Assembly (NCBI GenBank): GCA_944391285.1
Contig: CALXSY010000001.1
Span: 1-64,000, forward strand
Direction of reading: 5' to 3'
DNA from: an uncultured Clostridia bacterium
GTDB lineage: Bacteria; Bacillota; Peptococcia; Peptococcales; Peptococcaceae
DNA length: 64,000 nucleotides
The notes beneath the pieces were generated by a model, which did not search any database, was not told where the DNA came from, and worked only from the letters and a program-made list of their open reading frames with translations. The position numbers and the translations under genes are program-made. Of the stretch, positions 25,534 to 34,252 are shown piece after piece (the stretch's first letter is position 1; each line of letters opens with the position of its first letter).

Positions 25534-25613
25534 TTGCAAATTAAGCTCAATTTCTTTATACTATAAGAATGGGGTTTTATACTTTTTAAGATAAAACCCC
25601 GCAAATTGAGCTT
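25534..25613 (+). promoter_or_regulatory. lon promoter with nested inverted repeats
   Basis: Promoter TTGCAA (25534-25539), 17-bp spacer, TATACT (25557-25562). Two inverted repeats surround it. AAGCTCAATTT (25543-25553, in the spacer) is mirrored exactly by AAATTGAGCTT (25603-25613), and GGGGTTTTAT (25571-25580) by ATAAAACCCC (25591-25600). The inner pair would be a stem-loop at the very 5' end of the mRNA, while the outer pair straddles the start site and looks like a two-site operator. No match to the CIRCE or CtsR operators is seen. Confidence 0.6.
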
Positions 25614-25632
25614 GGATGAGGAGTGAATTTTT

Positions 25633-28035
25633 ATGCAGGAAGATATAAAAAAAGAAGAAGCCCTCGAAAATGAGGAAAATATTGAAATAGATGAAAGTTT
25701 GCTGGATGAAATTAACTCAAGCACTTATCCGGCGGTAGCTATGCGCGGTGTAGTAGGATTTGTTTACAGTGAGTTTAATTTGGATATCGGCAGAGACAGC
25801 TCATTAAAGGCCATTGATGTGGCAATGGGCAAGGACAATAAGCTCATTTTGCTGGTGCAAAAGGATATGATGGTGGAGCGGCCGCAAAAAGAGGATTTGT
25901 ATGAGTACGGCTTATTGGCAGAGATCAAAAAGGTGGTTTATCTGCCCGGCGGCGGTATGCGTATCAATGTCAAAGGTTTAGAAAAGGTCGAGGCTAACGA
26001 ATATTTACAGTTTGAGCCTTACATCGTGCTTAAATACGAAGCGGCAGAGGAAGAGGAAGCCGGCGAAGAAGAAATTTTGCTTCCGGCGATGGCTTCGGTG
26101 GAAAATTATTTTGAGCGCCATGTGCAGATGAACAGCAAAATCACCAAGGAGCAAGCCCGCATGGTCAGCCGGGCGCAGGATATTCCGGTGAAAATCAGCC
26201 TTATCGCTAATTTGATTCCGGCTTTGGTGAGCGATAAATATGAAATTTTTGCGGCGAATACTTTAAGCGCTAAACTGGAGCTTTTACTGGAATATTTCGT
26301 GAAAGCGGAAAAACTGGCAGAATTAGAAAGCCAGATCAACCGCAAGGTCAAAGAGAGTATTGACAAAGGTCAGCAGGAGTATTATCTGCGGGAGAAAATC
26401 AAAGTCATCAATGAAGAATTGGGCGACAGCGAGGATAAGGCAGTCGAGATTCAGGAGATCAGAGAAAAAATTGCCAAAGCTATCATGCCCGGGGAAGTTA
26501 AGGAAAAGCTGGAAAAAGAGGTTAAGCGGTTAAACCGCACCATAGTATCTTCCCCTGATTACGGCGTGATCCGCAATTATTTGGATTGGGTTTTGGATTT
26601 GCCTTGGGGAATATATACTGAAGATGAAGAAAATATCAATAAAGCGCAGAAAATATTGGACAAAGACCATTACGGTTTGGAAAAGGTCAAAGAGCGCATC
26701 TTGGAATTTTTGGCGGTGCGCCAGCTGAAAGACGACGGCAAAGGACCGATCATCTGCTTGGTAGGACCTCCCGGCGTGGGCAAAACGTCCTTGGCTCGCT
26801 CGGTAGCTGCCGCCTTAAATAAAAATTTCGTGCGCATGTCCTTAGGCGGAGTGCGGGATGAGGCGGAGATTCGCGGGCACCGCAAAACCTATATCGGAGC
26901 TATGCCTGGCAGAATTATCCGCGGCTTGTGCGAGGCTAAATCTGCCAATCCGGTCTTTTTGTTTGACGAAATCGACAAAATGGCTAATGATTTTCGGGGC
27001 GATCCGGCATCGGCGATGCTGGAGGTTTTGGATCCGGAGCAAAATAAAAATTTCAATGACCACTTTATCGAAGTGCCCTTTGACTTGTCCAAGGTGTTGT
27101 TTTTAACTACCGCGAACTCCATGCAGGGTATTCCAGCGCCGCTTTTGGATAGGATGGAGATTATCGAGCTTTCCAGCTACACAGAAGCAGAGAAACTGCA
27201 AATCGCCCGCCGTCATCTCTGGGGCAAGCAGGTAGAAGAGAATGGCTTAAACAAACGGCAGATTTCTATCACCGACGAAGCCATTATGAAGATTATCCAA
27301 AATTACACCCGTGAAGCCGGCGTGCGCAATTTGGAGCGCAAACTGGGTGAAGTTTGCCGCAAATGCGCCATGGCTATTGCTTCCGGCAAGAAAAAATCCG
27401 CCCGCATTACAGCGGATAATTTGAGCAAATATTTAGGTGTGCCGCGCTATACCCACGGCGAACTTTTGGATAAAGATGAAGTTGGCGTAGCTACCGGCAT
27501 GGCGTGGACTGCGGTTGGCGGCGAACTATTGCCTATCGAGGTTTCTGTTTTGCCGGGCAAGGGCAATTTAATGCTTACCGGACAGTTAGGTGATGTCATG
27601 CAGGAGTCGGCTAAAATGTCTTTGAGCTATATCCGCAGCATCTGGGATAAATTGGGCTTAAAGATGGATTTCTACGAAAAATGCGATATCCATATTCACG
27701 CACCGGAAGGCGCTGTGCCTAAAGACGGTCCTTCCGCCGGAGTCACTTTGGTAACGGCGATGGCGTCCGCTTTAACCAAGCAAGCGGTGCGCCGGGATAT
27801 CGCTATGACCGGTGAGATGACTTTGCGGGGCAAGGTTTTGCCTATCGGCGGTTTGAAGGAGAAATCGCTGGCGGCTTTCCGCGCCGGCATACGGGAGATA
27901 ATTGTACCTGCGGATAATGAAAAAGATTTGGAAGAAATCCCATCAGAGGTTAAAGATAAACTCACTATTCATTTAGCGGAGGATATTTCGCAGGTGTTAG
28001 ACTGGGCATTAATCAAAAGGAGCGAAGCAGAGTGA
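25633..28035 (+). CDS. lon: ATP-dependent protease Lon (LonA)
   Basis: An 800-residue cytosolic Lon protease for damaged and regulatory proteins. It comprises an N-terminal substrate-recognition domain (to about 210), a coiled-coil helical domain, an AAA+ module with Walker A GPPGVGKTS near residue 377 and the sensor LFLTTANSMQGIP, and a protease domain with the catalytic Ser in KDGPSAGVTL (about 700) and Lys in GGLKEKSLAA. The first 25 residues are unusually acidic. It overlaps engB by 4 bp (GTGA). Confidence 0.97.
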   Translation: MQEDIKKEEALENEENIEIDESLLDEINSSTYPAVAMRGVVGFVYSEFNLDIGRDSSLKAIDVAMGKDNKLILLVQKDMMVERPQKEDLYEYGLLAEIKKVVYLPGGGMRINVKGLEKVEANEYLQFEPYIVLKYEAAEEEEAGEEEILLPAMASVENYFERHVQMNSKITKEQARMVSRAQDIPVKISLIANLIPALVSDKYEIFAANTLSAKLELLLEYFVKAEKLAELESQINRKVKESIDKGQQEYYLREKIKVINEELGDSEDKAVEIQEIREKIAKAIMPGEVKEKLEKEVKRLNRTIVSSPDYGVIRNYLDWVLDLPWGIYTEDEENINKAQKILDKDHYGLEKVKERILEFLAVRQLKDDGKGPIICLVGPPGVGKTSLARSVAAALNKNFVRMSLGGVRDEAEIRGHRKTYIGAMPGRIIRGLCEAKSANPVFLFDEIDKMANDFRGDPASAMLEVLDPEQNKNFNDHFIEVPFDLSKVLFLTTANSMQGIPAPLLDRMEIIELSSYTEAEKLQIARRHLWGKQVEENGLNKRQISITDEAIMKIIQNYTREAGVRNLERKLGEVCRKCAMAIASGKKKSARITADNLSKYLGVPRYTHGELLDKDEVGVATGMAWTAVGGELLPIEVSVLPGKGNLMLTGQLGDVMQESAKMSLSYIRSIWDKLGLKMDFYEKCDIHIHAPEGAVPKDGPSAGVTLVTAMASALTKQAVRRDIAMTGEMTLRGKVLPIGGLKEKSLAAFRAGIREIIVPADNEKDLEEIPSEVKDKLTIHLAEDISQVLDWALIKRSEAE

Positions 28036-28628
28036 TTATTAAAAACGCTGAATTTATCATCAGCGCCGTAGGTCCTAAGCAGTACCCCGAGGACAATTTG
28101 CCGCAGATTGCCTTAGCCGGGCGCAGCAATGTCGGCAAATCGTCGTTGATCAATAAATTTATCAACCGCAAAAATCTGGCTCGCACCAGCAGCAAGCCAG
28201 GCAAAACCCAAACCTTGAATTTCTACCGCATTAACAATAATGAGTTTTATTTTGTGGATTTGCCTGGCTATGGTTTTGCTCAGGTGAGCCAGAGCGTCAA
28301 GGCTCAGTGGGGCAAGTTTATCGAAACTTATTTGAACAGCTGTCCGCAGGTGCGGGGAGTGATTCAGATTGTCGATATCCGCCATGCACCATCCAAGGAC
28401 GATGTCAGCATGTACCAATGGCTTATGAGCCGTAATTTGCCCACTCTTTTGGTGGCGACCAAGGCGGATAAGGTGTCTAAGGGGCAATGGCTTAAGCAGT
28501 TAAAATTGATTAAAACTACTTTAAATACTGACCCTAAGCAGGAAATAATCGTTTTTTCCGCTGAAAACGGACAAGGCTTAGAGGAATTAAATGCTTGGGT
28601 GGAAAATAAAATATTTCCAAAAGCATAA
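28032..28628 (+). CDS. ysxC: ribosome biogenesis GTPase EngB/YsxC
   Basis: A 198-residue GTPase required for 50S subunit assembly. G-motifs are G1 GRSNVGKSS (about residue 31), G3 VDLPGYGFA, and G4 TKADK. The GTG start overlaps the lon stop and AGGAG lies 9 bp upstream, so it is coupled to lon. The lonB-lon-ysxC order is conserved in Bacillota. Confidence 0.96.
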   Translation: MIIKNAEFIISAVGPKQYPEDNLPQIALAGRSNVGKSSLINKFINRKNLARTSSKPGKTQTLNFYRINNNEFYFVDLPGYGFAQVSQSVKAQWGKFIETYLNSCPQVRGVIQIVDIRHAPSKDDVSMYQWLMSRNLPTLLVATKADKVSKGQWLKQLKLIKTTLNTDPKQEIIVFSAENGQGLEELNAWVENKIFPKA

Positions 28629-28650
28629 AATGTTTTAGGAGGCGAGTTAA

Positions 28651-28818
28651 ATGGGCAATAATGTCTATGAAACTCCGCGCAATAAAAGCAAGTGGCACAC
28701 CACTAACGATAAAAATAAAAATCATGGCGCAAATTTTGCCCCGGAGAATGATAAAAACGCCCGCTTGCAGAAATTGCGGGAGCTGGCAAAGAAGAAAAAG
28801 GAGCAGAGCAATAATTAA
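28651..28818 (+). CDS. small basic hydrophilic protein, unknown
   Basis: A 55-residue protein between ysxC and cca. The ATG follows AGGAGGCGAG at good spacing. It is rich in Lys and Asn, without cysteines or a hydrophobic segment; the last 20 residues look like a charged helix (LQKLRELAKKKKEQ). It lies 22 bp after ysxC and 15 bp before cca in a tight co-directional row, so it is probably expressed with them. I do not recognise a family; nucleic-acid binding is a guess from charge alone. Confidence 0.6.
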   Translation: MGNNVYETPRNKSKWHTTNDKNKNHGANFAPENDKNARLQKLRELAKKKKEQSNN

Positions 28819-28833
28819 AGCGAGGTGAGGGCG

Positions 28834-30168
28834 GTGCAGATCAAGATAAATATTCCGAGTCCATGCCAAAAGGCGTTGGAGTTATTGGAAGCACATGGTC
28901 ATGAAGCCTATTTGGTCGGCGGCTGTGTCCGTGACAGCGTGTTGGGCAAGGAGCCCTTGGATTGGGATATCTGCACTGAGGCACTGCCGGAGGAAATGCT
29001 GAAAATTTTTGCTGCGTACCGCTTGGTTTTAAACGGCTTAAAGCACGGCACGGTGACGGTGATCATAAACCGGATGCCTATTGAGATTACCACCTACCGT
29101 ATTGACGGTGAATATGAGGATAACCGTCATCCCAAAGAAGTGCATTTTACTTCAAATCTCAAGGAGGATTTAAGCCGCCGGGATTTTACTATCAATGCTT
29201 TGGCTTATAATCCACAAAAAGGTCTGGTGGATTACTTTGACGGCTTGGAGGATTTAGCCCAAAAGAAAGTGCGGGCAGTCGGTGAGGCGCAAAAACGCTT
29301 CGAAGAGGACGGTTTGCGTATCATGCGGGCGGTGCGGTTTGCCTGTGTGCTGGGATTTAGCTATGAGGAAAAAACCAGAGAAGCTATTGGCAAATGCGGG
29401 CATCTTTTAAATAATATTGCTACCGAGCGCATCCAGATTGAGCTCAATAAAATTCTCATTTCTCCCAATGTCCGCCAAGGCTTGGAGGATTTGTACCATT
29501 TGGGGCTTTACAGCTATTTTCTGCCGCAGATGTGCCATACCTATGGCTTTACGCAAAATAATCCTTTTCATTGCTACGATGTCTTTGGGCATACTGTGCG
29601 GGCGGTGGAAATAGTTGAGCCGGAGCTGGTCTTGCGCTTAACAATGCTTTTGCACGATATCGGCAAGCCCTTTTGCTTAGAAAGCTGCTATGGCGACAGT
29701 GATTGTTTCCCTAATCATGAAGCTCCTTCGGCGGAAATTGCTGAGGAATTTCTGGAGCGGATGCATTATGATAAAAAGACTTCCCGAGAAGTAGTCAGAC
29801 TGGTAGCGGAGCATAATTATCAAATATTTTTGGACGATTACAGTATTCGCCTGGCGTTAAATAAATTCGGCGCTCAAAGCTTACGCTATCTTTTAAAGGT
29901 GAAAGAAGCGGATTTGGGAGCACAGAAGGATACTTTGGCGGAGGTAGTAGCCTTTTTTCATCAGATAGAGGAACGCTTGGAGGAAATATTGCAAAGGGGC
30001 GATTGCTATAGTTTGGCTCAGTTGGCAGTGAAAGGCAATGATTTGATAAATTTGGGCTATCAAGGCAAGGAAGTAGGCAAAAGGTTAGAATATCTTTTGG
30101 CTTTGGTGCTGAAAGAGCCTGAGATAAATAAAAAAGAGATATTGCTTGAAAAAATAAAAAGGACTTGA
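28834..30168 (+). CDS. cca: CCA tRNA nucleotidyltransferase
   Basis: A 444-residue class II nucleotidyltransferase with a C-terminal HD domain. The head has LVGGCVRDSVLG and the metal-binding DWD of PLDWDICTEA, followed by RRDFTINALAYNP and RFEEDGLRIMRAVRFAC. The HD part has LLHDIGKP and HNYQIF. It repairs or adds CCA to tRNAs. The three tRNA genes in this window lack encoded CCA, so such an activity is required. The GTG at 28834 is preferred because GAGGTGAGG precedes it; an upstream GTG at 28825 overlaps that site. Confidence 0.93.
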   Translation: MQIKINIPSPCQKALELLEAHGHEAYLVGGCVRDSVLGKEPLDWDICTEALPEEMLKIFAAYRLVLNGLKHGTVTVIINRMPIEITTYRIDGEYEDNRHPKEVHFTSNLKEDLSRRDFTINALAYNPQKGLVDYFDGLEDLAQKKVRAVGEAQKRFEEDGLRIMRAVRFACVLGFSYEEKTREAIGKCGHLLNNIATERIQIELNKILISPNVRQGLEDLYHLGLYSYFLPQMCHTYGFTQNNPFHCYDVFGHTVRAVEIVEPELVLRLTMLLHDIGKPFCLESCYGDSDCFPNHEAPSAEIAEEFLERMHYDKKTSREVVRLVAEHNYQIFLDDYSIRLALNKFGAQSLRYLLKVKEADLGAQKDTLAEVVAFFHQIEERLEEILQRGDCYSLAQLAVKGNDLINLGYQGKEVGKRLEYLLALVLKEPEINKKEILLEKIKRT

Positions 30169-30191
30169 GACATTGCTCAAGTCCTTTTTTT
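30156..30191. terminator. bidirectional terminator between cca and symporter gene
   Basis: AAAAAGGACTTGAG (30156-30169) pairs with CTCAAGTCCTTTTT (30176-30189), flanked by A and T tracts. It contains the cca stop and reaches the stop of the convergent gene. Confidence 0.9.
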
Positions 30192-31737
30192 ATTGAATTT
30201 CTTCACCCAAGGCATCTTTGGCGCTGACCAAAACCTTATGTTCATAGCAGGCAAACATTTCGTCAATTACGTCTTGTTCCTGCTTTTTGCTGATAAGGCT
30301 CACTAAGGGAATGATGATTAGACCGGCGAGCATGACAAAGGCACCGCAGTTAATGGGGGATTGGATGACCGCTGGGAAGTAGGAGTTAAACAAAATATTG
30401 GCGCTCATCACCGCTGTGCTGAAGATAAAGCAGCACCAAACGCTTGCTTTGGTAATCTTTTTGGAGTATAAGCTGTATAATAACGGAGCTAAAAATGCAC
30501 CGGCTAAAGCACCCCAGGAGATGCCCATTAGCTGAGCGATGAAGGTGACATTGCTTTTGTACTGCAAAATAGCGATAATTACCGAAATAGCGATGAAGAT
30601 GATGATAAAGAAACGGATGAAGAAAAGCTGTTTCTTTTCGTCCATGTCTTTAACAACGGTATTTTTTAATAAATCCAAGGTTAAAGTGGAGCTGGAAGCC
30701 AAAACCAAGCTGGATAAGGTAGACATGGAAGCGGAGAGAACCAAAACGATAACGATGGCGATTAATACATCGGGCAAGCCTTCCAGCATGGCGGGAATGA
30801 TGCTGTCGTAGCCATTGGCGGCGATATCAACCTTGTCGCTCATCAAGCGGCCGAATCCGCCTAAAAAGTAGCAGCCGCCGGCAACGATGATGGCAAAAAA
30901 GGTGGAAATAACCGTGCCTTTGCTGATGTCGCTTTCGCTTTTAATAGCGTAAAATTTCTGTACCATCTGCGGCAAGCCCCAAGTGCCTAAGGAGGTTAAA
31001 ATAACTACCGCCAGAAGCGAGAAAGGATCCGGTCCGAAGAAGGAGGCAAATACGCCGGGAATATCGGAAACAGTGGGATCGTTTACTTGAGCTAAGGCGC
31101 TTAAGGAGCCCATGAAACCGCCGTTTAAATTAAGCACGGCAGCGATGATGATGACGATACCGGCTAGCATGATGATGCCTTGGATAAAATCGTTGATGGC
31201 AGTAGCCATGTAGCCGCCGCAGGTGACATAAATAGCCGTTAAAACAGCCATGATGATGATGCAGATGGTGTAGTCAATGCTGAATGCCATGCCAAACAAG
31301 CGGGAAAGACCGTTGTATAGCGAGGCGGTGTAAGGAATAAGAAAGATAAAGATAATAACGGATGCGGCAATTTTTAATTTGGTAGAGTTGAAGCGTTTGC
31401 CGAAGAAATCGGGCATAGTTGCCGAATCTAAATGCTGAGTCATCAAGCGGGTGCGTCTGCCTAAGATTATCCAGGCTAAAAGGGAGCCGATAAAGGCGTT
31501 GCCTAAGCCAATCCAGGTGGAAGCGACACCGAATTTCCAGCCGAATTGTCCGGCGTAGCCGACAAAAATAACAGCGGAAAAGTAGGAAGTGCCGTAAGCA
31601 AAAGCCGTTAACCACGGACCGACGGAGCGGGAGCCCAATACAAAACCATGTACATCACCGGCATTGCGGCGGCAGTAAATGCCGACCCCCAGCATGACAG
31701 CGAAAAATAAAACTAAAACAAAACTTTTGATAAACAT
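30190..31737 (-). CDS. sodium:solute symporter (SSS family), T-box controlled
   Basis: A 515-residue transporter with about thirteen membrane helices and the SSS family pattern: an N-terminal GSRSVGPWLTAFAYGTSYFS, and YVTCGGYMATAINDFIQGI in the middle. It resembles PutP/PanF-type sodium symporters. The leader is a T-box whose specifier appears to be TAC, so the transporter is expected to import tyrosine or a related aromatic amino acid when tRNA-Tyr is uncharged. The substrate is inferred from regulation, not from the protein. GAGAGG precedes the ATG. Confidence 0.88.
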   Translation of the reverse strand: MFIKSFVLVLFFAVMLGVGIYCRRNAGDVHGFVLGSRSVGPWLTAFAYGTSYFSAVIFVGYAGQFGWKFGVASTWIGLGNAFIGSLLAWIILGRRTRLMTQHLDSATMPDFFGKRFNSTKLKIAASVIIFIFLIPYTASLYNGLSRLFGMAFSIDYTICIIIMAVLTAIYVTCGGYMATAINDFIQGIIMLAGIVIIIAAVLNLNGGFMGSLSALAQVNDPTVSDIPGVFASFFGPDPFSLLAVVILTSLGTWGLPQMVQKFYAIKSESDISKGTVISTFFAIIVAGGCYFLGGFGRLMSDKVDIAANGYDSIIPAMLEGLPDVLIAIVIVLVLSASMSTLSSLVLASSSTLTLDLLKNTVVKDMDEKKQLFFIRFFIIIFIAISVIIAILQYKSNVTFIAQLMGISWGALAGAFLAPLLYSLYSKKITKASVWCCFIFSTAVMSANILFNSYFPAVIQSPINCGAFVMLAGLIIIPLVSLISKKQEQDVIDEMFACYEHKVLVSAKDALGEEIQ

Positions 31738-31828
31738 TTCTCAAACCTCTCTTTCAAAAAATTGAAAAGTGGCTGCTTGGAGCATTAAAACCAAGGCTTT
31801 AGAGTGGATCCGGGCTCTAAAATAAACG

Positions 31829-32102
31829 AAAAAAACCGTCCCTGATTACAGGGACGGCTATAAACCGTGTTACCACCTTGCTTTAATTGTACCTTGCGAT
31901 ACAAAACTCGTCAGGCAACCATCATTGCCTCCACGATATAACGGTCGTACCCGTCACAGCCTACTTGCCAAAGCTTTGGGTGTGCAGCTAACGAAATGTA
32001 TTTGGGAATCATACTAACTATCGTTTTTCACCAACCAACGACTCTCTGCAAGCCTTTCTGACTCTTACTTCTTTTCGCTCAACGCCTTTGTGTTTTAAAT
32101 TA
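31829..32102 (-). promoter_or_regulatory. T-box leader (probable Tyr) of the symporter gene
   Basis: Read on the minus strand, the T-box core AAGGTGGTAACACGG lies at 31865-31879 and is followed by the terminator CCGTCCCT/AGGGACGG (31836-31857) and a T-run. Stem I carries AGAGAGTCG and GGTTGGTG, closed by TGCAG/CTGCA. The specifier region reads AAA-TAC-ATT with TAC at 31998-32000, the same frame of neighbours as AAA-ATC-ATT in the ileS T-box of this window. TAC is a tyrosine codon. Confidence 0.88.
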
Positions 32103-32108
32103 GTACAA

Positions 32109-32137
32109 ATAATAGCACAAGGAGCAAAAGTTGTCAA
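32109..32137 (-). promoter_or_regulatory. promoter of the T-box symporter transcript
   Basis: Minus-strand TTGACA (32132-32137), 17-bp spacer, TATTAT (32109-32114). It lies just beyond the nadE stop codon and starts the T-box leader. Confidence 0.88.
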
Positions 32138-32159
32138 GAGGTTTTTTAAAAATTTTTCT

Positions 32160-34088
32160 TTAATTTTGCAGCGATTTTTGCAAATTTTGGATTTCCTCCA
32201 GCCACAGCGCACTGACCGCATCAGAAGGCATGCGCCAATCACCGCGGGGCGATAAGCTGACCGAGCCGACTTTGGGACCGTCCGGCAGGCAGGAGCGTTT
32301 AAACTGCTGATTAAAGAAGCGGCGGTGGAAAACTTCCAGCCAATGGAGAATAGTCTTGGCATCGTACTGCGGATAAGCCAAGCAGGCTAAGCGATAAATC
32401 TTGCTTGGCGTAAAGCCGAAGCGCAGGAGGTGATATAAAAAGAAATCGTGAAGCTCGTAAGGACCGACCAAATCCTCAGTTTTCTGGCTCATTTCGCCTT
32501 TTTCGTCAACGGGCAAAAGCTCCGGCGAAACAGGAGTGGCTAAAATATCCTGCAATATATCCGCCAAGGCTTTCTCGGCATGGGCGGCTTCGTAGCCGAT
32601 GATGTAGCGGGCTAAGGTTTTGGGTATGGAAGCATTGACGCCGTACATGCTCATATGATCGCCGTTATAAGTAGCCCAGCCTAAGGCTAATTCGGACAAA
32701 TCGCCGGTGCCGATGACTAAGCCGTTAGTTTTGTTGGCGATATCCATTAAAACCTGGGTGCGCTCCCGGGCTTGAGAATTTTCATAGGTGACGTTTAAAA
32801 TGCTTTCGTCGTGACCGATATCGGCAAAATGCTGGCGCACCGCCTTGGTAATATCCACGGTGTATAAGGTTGTTTGCAGCTGCTCACAGAGTTTAACGGC
32901 ATTGGATTTGGTGCGGGCGGTAGTGCCGAAGCAGGGCATGGTGACAGCGACGATGTCGCTGTTGGGGCGGTTTAATAACGCCATGGCTCTGGCGGCGACT
33001 AATAGAGCCAAGGTGCTGTCGATGCCGCCGGAAATGCCGATAACTGCCGTCTGAGCGTGGGTGTGGGCTAAGCGTTTGGCTAAGCCGTGGGACTGGATAT
33101 CCAAGATGACGGCGGCACGCTCGCCCAAAATACGTTCATTCTGCGGCACGAAGGGGTTGGGCACTGGCAGGGTGTCTAAAGCTGTCTGCCGCATCTCTTG
33201 GGCAAAGGTGATGAATCGTCCGCCGGCTTGAGGGCGGAAGGAGGTATTTTTATGCCGCTCTGCTGCCAAAAGCTGCACATCAATATCGCCGACTAATAGC
33301 TCGTTTGTGCTAAATGGCTTGTTTTCCGCTAAAAGAGTGCCGTTTTGGGCGATTAAATGATGGCTGGAATAAACCATATCCTGCGTTGACTCGCTGGAAG
33401 AAGCATTGGCATAAGCATAGCCGGCGAAAAGGCGGGCGGAGGTGCTTTGAATTAACAAGCGGCGGTAGTCAGCCTTGCCGATAAGCTCATCGGAAGCGGA
33501 AGGATTTAAGATGATGTGCGCGCCTTGCAAGGCTAAGCGGTCGCTGATAGGCTCTGCTGACCAGAGGTCTTCGCAGATTTCCACGCCAAAGGTATAAGCG
33601 CTTAAAGATTCGTGGGCAAAAATTAAATTACTGCCAAAGGGAATTTCTTCGCCGTTAAGATTGATAAAAGCCTTATCCGGCAGATTTTGGGCGGAGGAAA
33701 ACTGGCGCATTTCATAAAATTCGCTGTGATTGGGCAGATAGGTTTTGGCGGCGATGCCTAAAATTTTTCCTTTCGATAAAACAGCGGCGCAGTTATAAAG
33801 CTTGTCCTGATATTTTAAAGGCACTCCGACAATAGTTACGGGGTATAAGTTTTGGCTGTATTGGGCTAACTCCAGCAAGGCTTCCCGGGATTTCTCCAAA
33901 AGCAGCTGAGAATAAAATAAATCCCCGCCGCTGTAAGAAGAGAGGCATAATTCGGGCAAAACCAAAAGATTGACCTTTCTTTCGTGGGCTTGGAGCATGC
34001 GATTTTTGATCAGCTCTTTATTGTGATTAATGCCGCAGACTTGAACCTCGATACTGCCGCAGGCTACTTTAATAAATCCATCTTTCAT
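32160..34088 (-). CDS. nadE: glutamine-hydrolysing NAD+ synthase
   Basis: A 642-residue two-domain enzyme for the last step of NAD synthesis. The N-terminal nitrilase-like glutaminase (about 1-290) has the Glu in LLVLPELCLS, the Lys region, and the nucleophile Cys in EICEDLW. The C-terminal synthetase has the ATP PP-loop GISGGIDST (about 348) and GTGDLSELALGW. Its leader is short and contains an intrinsic terminator between promoter and ribosome site. Confidence 0.97.
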   Translation of the reverse strand: MKDGFIKVACGSIEVQVCGINHNKELIKNRMLQAHERKVNLLVLPELCLSSYSGGDLFYSQLLLEKSREALLELAQYSQNLYPVTIVGVPLKYQDKLYNCAAVLSKGKILGIAAKTYLPNHSEFYEMRQFSSAQNLPDKAFINLNGEEIPFGSNLIFAHESLSAYTFGVEICEDLWSAEPISDRLALQGAHIILNPSASDELIGKADYRRLLIQSTSARLFAGYAYANASSSESTQDMVYSSHHLIAQNGTLLAENKPFSTNELLVGDIDVQLLAAERHKNTSFRPQAGGRFITFAQEMRQTALDTLPVPNPFVPQNERILGERAAVILDIQSHGLAKRLAHTHAQTAVIGISGGIDSTLALLVAARAMALLNRPNSDIVAVTMPCFGTTARTKSNAVKLCEQLQTTLYTVDITKAVRQHFADIGHDESILNVTYENSQARERTQVLMDIANKTNGLVIGTGDLSELALGWATYNGDHMSMYGVNASIPKTLARYIIGYEAAHAEKALADILQDILATPVSPELLPVDEKGEMSQKTEDLVGPYELHDFFLYHLLRFGFTPSKIYRLACLAYPQYDAKTILHWLEVFHRRFFNQQFKRSCLPDGPKVGSVSLSPRGDWRMPSDAVSALWLEEIQNLQKSLQN

Positions 34089-34115
34089 AATGAGACCTCC
34101 AGAAGATCAAATATT

Positions 34116-34144
34116 AAAAAAGCGTTTCTTTAGCCGGAAACGCT
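34116..34144 (-). terminator. promoter-proximal terminator / attenuator of nadE
   Basis: On the minus strand AGCGTTTC (34144-34137), an 8-nt loop, GAAACGCT (34128-34121) and a five-T run. It lies about 30 nt after the predicted transcription start and before the ribosome site GGAGG, so it should stop nadE transcription unless overridden. No T-box sequence accompanies it. Confidence 0.7.
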
Positions 34145-34179
34145 GTTTGGTTAGCAAAATATTCAAGCTCAATAAAATT

Positions 34180-34208
34180 ATTATAAAATAAAGGGAAAAG
34201 CTTGTCAA
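34180..34208 (-). promoter_or_regulatory. promoter of nadE
   Basis: Minus-strand TTGACA (34203-34208), 17-bp spacer, TATAAT (34180-34185): a full consensus promoter. Confidence 0.9.
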
Positions 34209-34216
34209 GAGAGGTT

Positions 34217-34247
34217 AAAAATAACCATTGCCTAAAAGACAATGGTT
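34217..34247 (-). terminator. terminator after prsA-like gene
   Basis: On the minus strand AACCATTG (34247-34240) and CAATGGTT (34230-34223) form the stem, followed by ATTTTT. It ends the long ispE-to-prsA gene row. Confidence 0.85.
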
Positions 34248-34252
34248 AAAAA

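Noticed and set aside
32018-32362. Minus-strand frame overlapping the nadE end and the T-box leader
   Set aside because: It overlaps nadE in another frame and the structured T-box leader, so it is a shadow.
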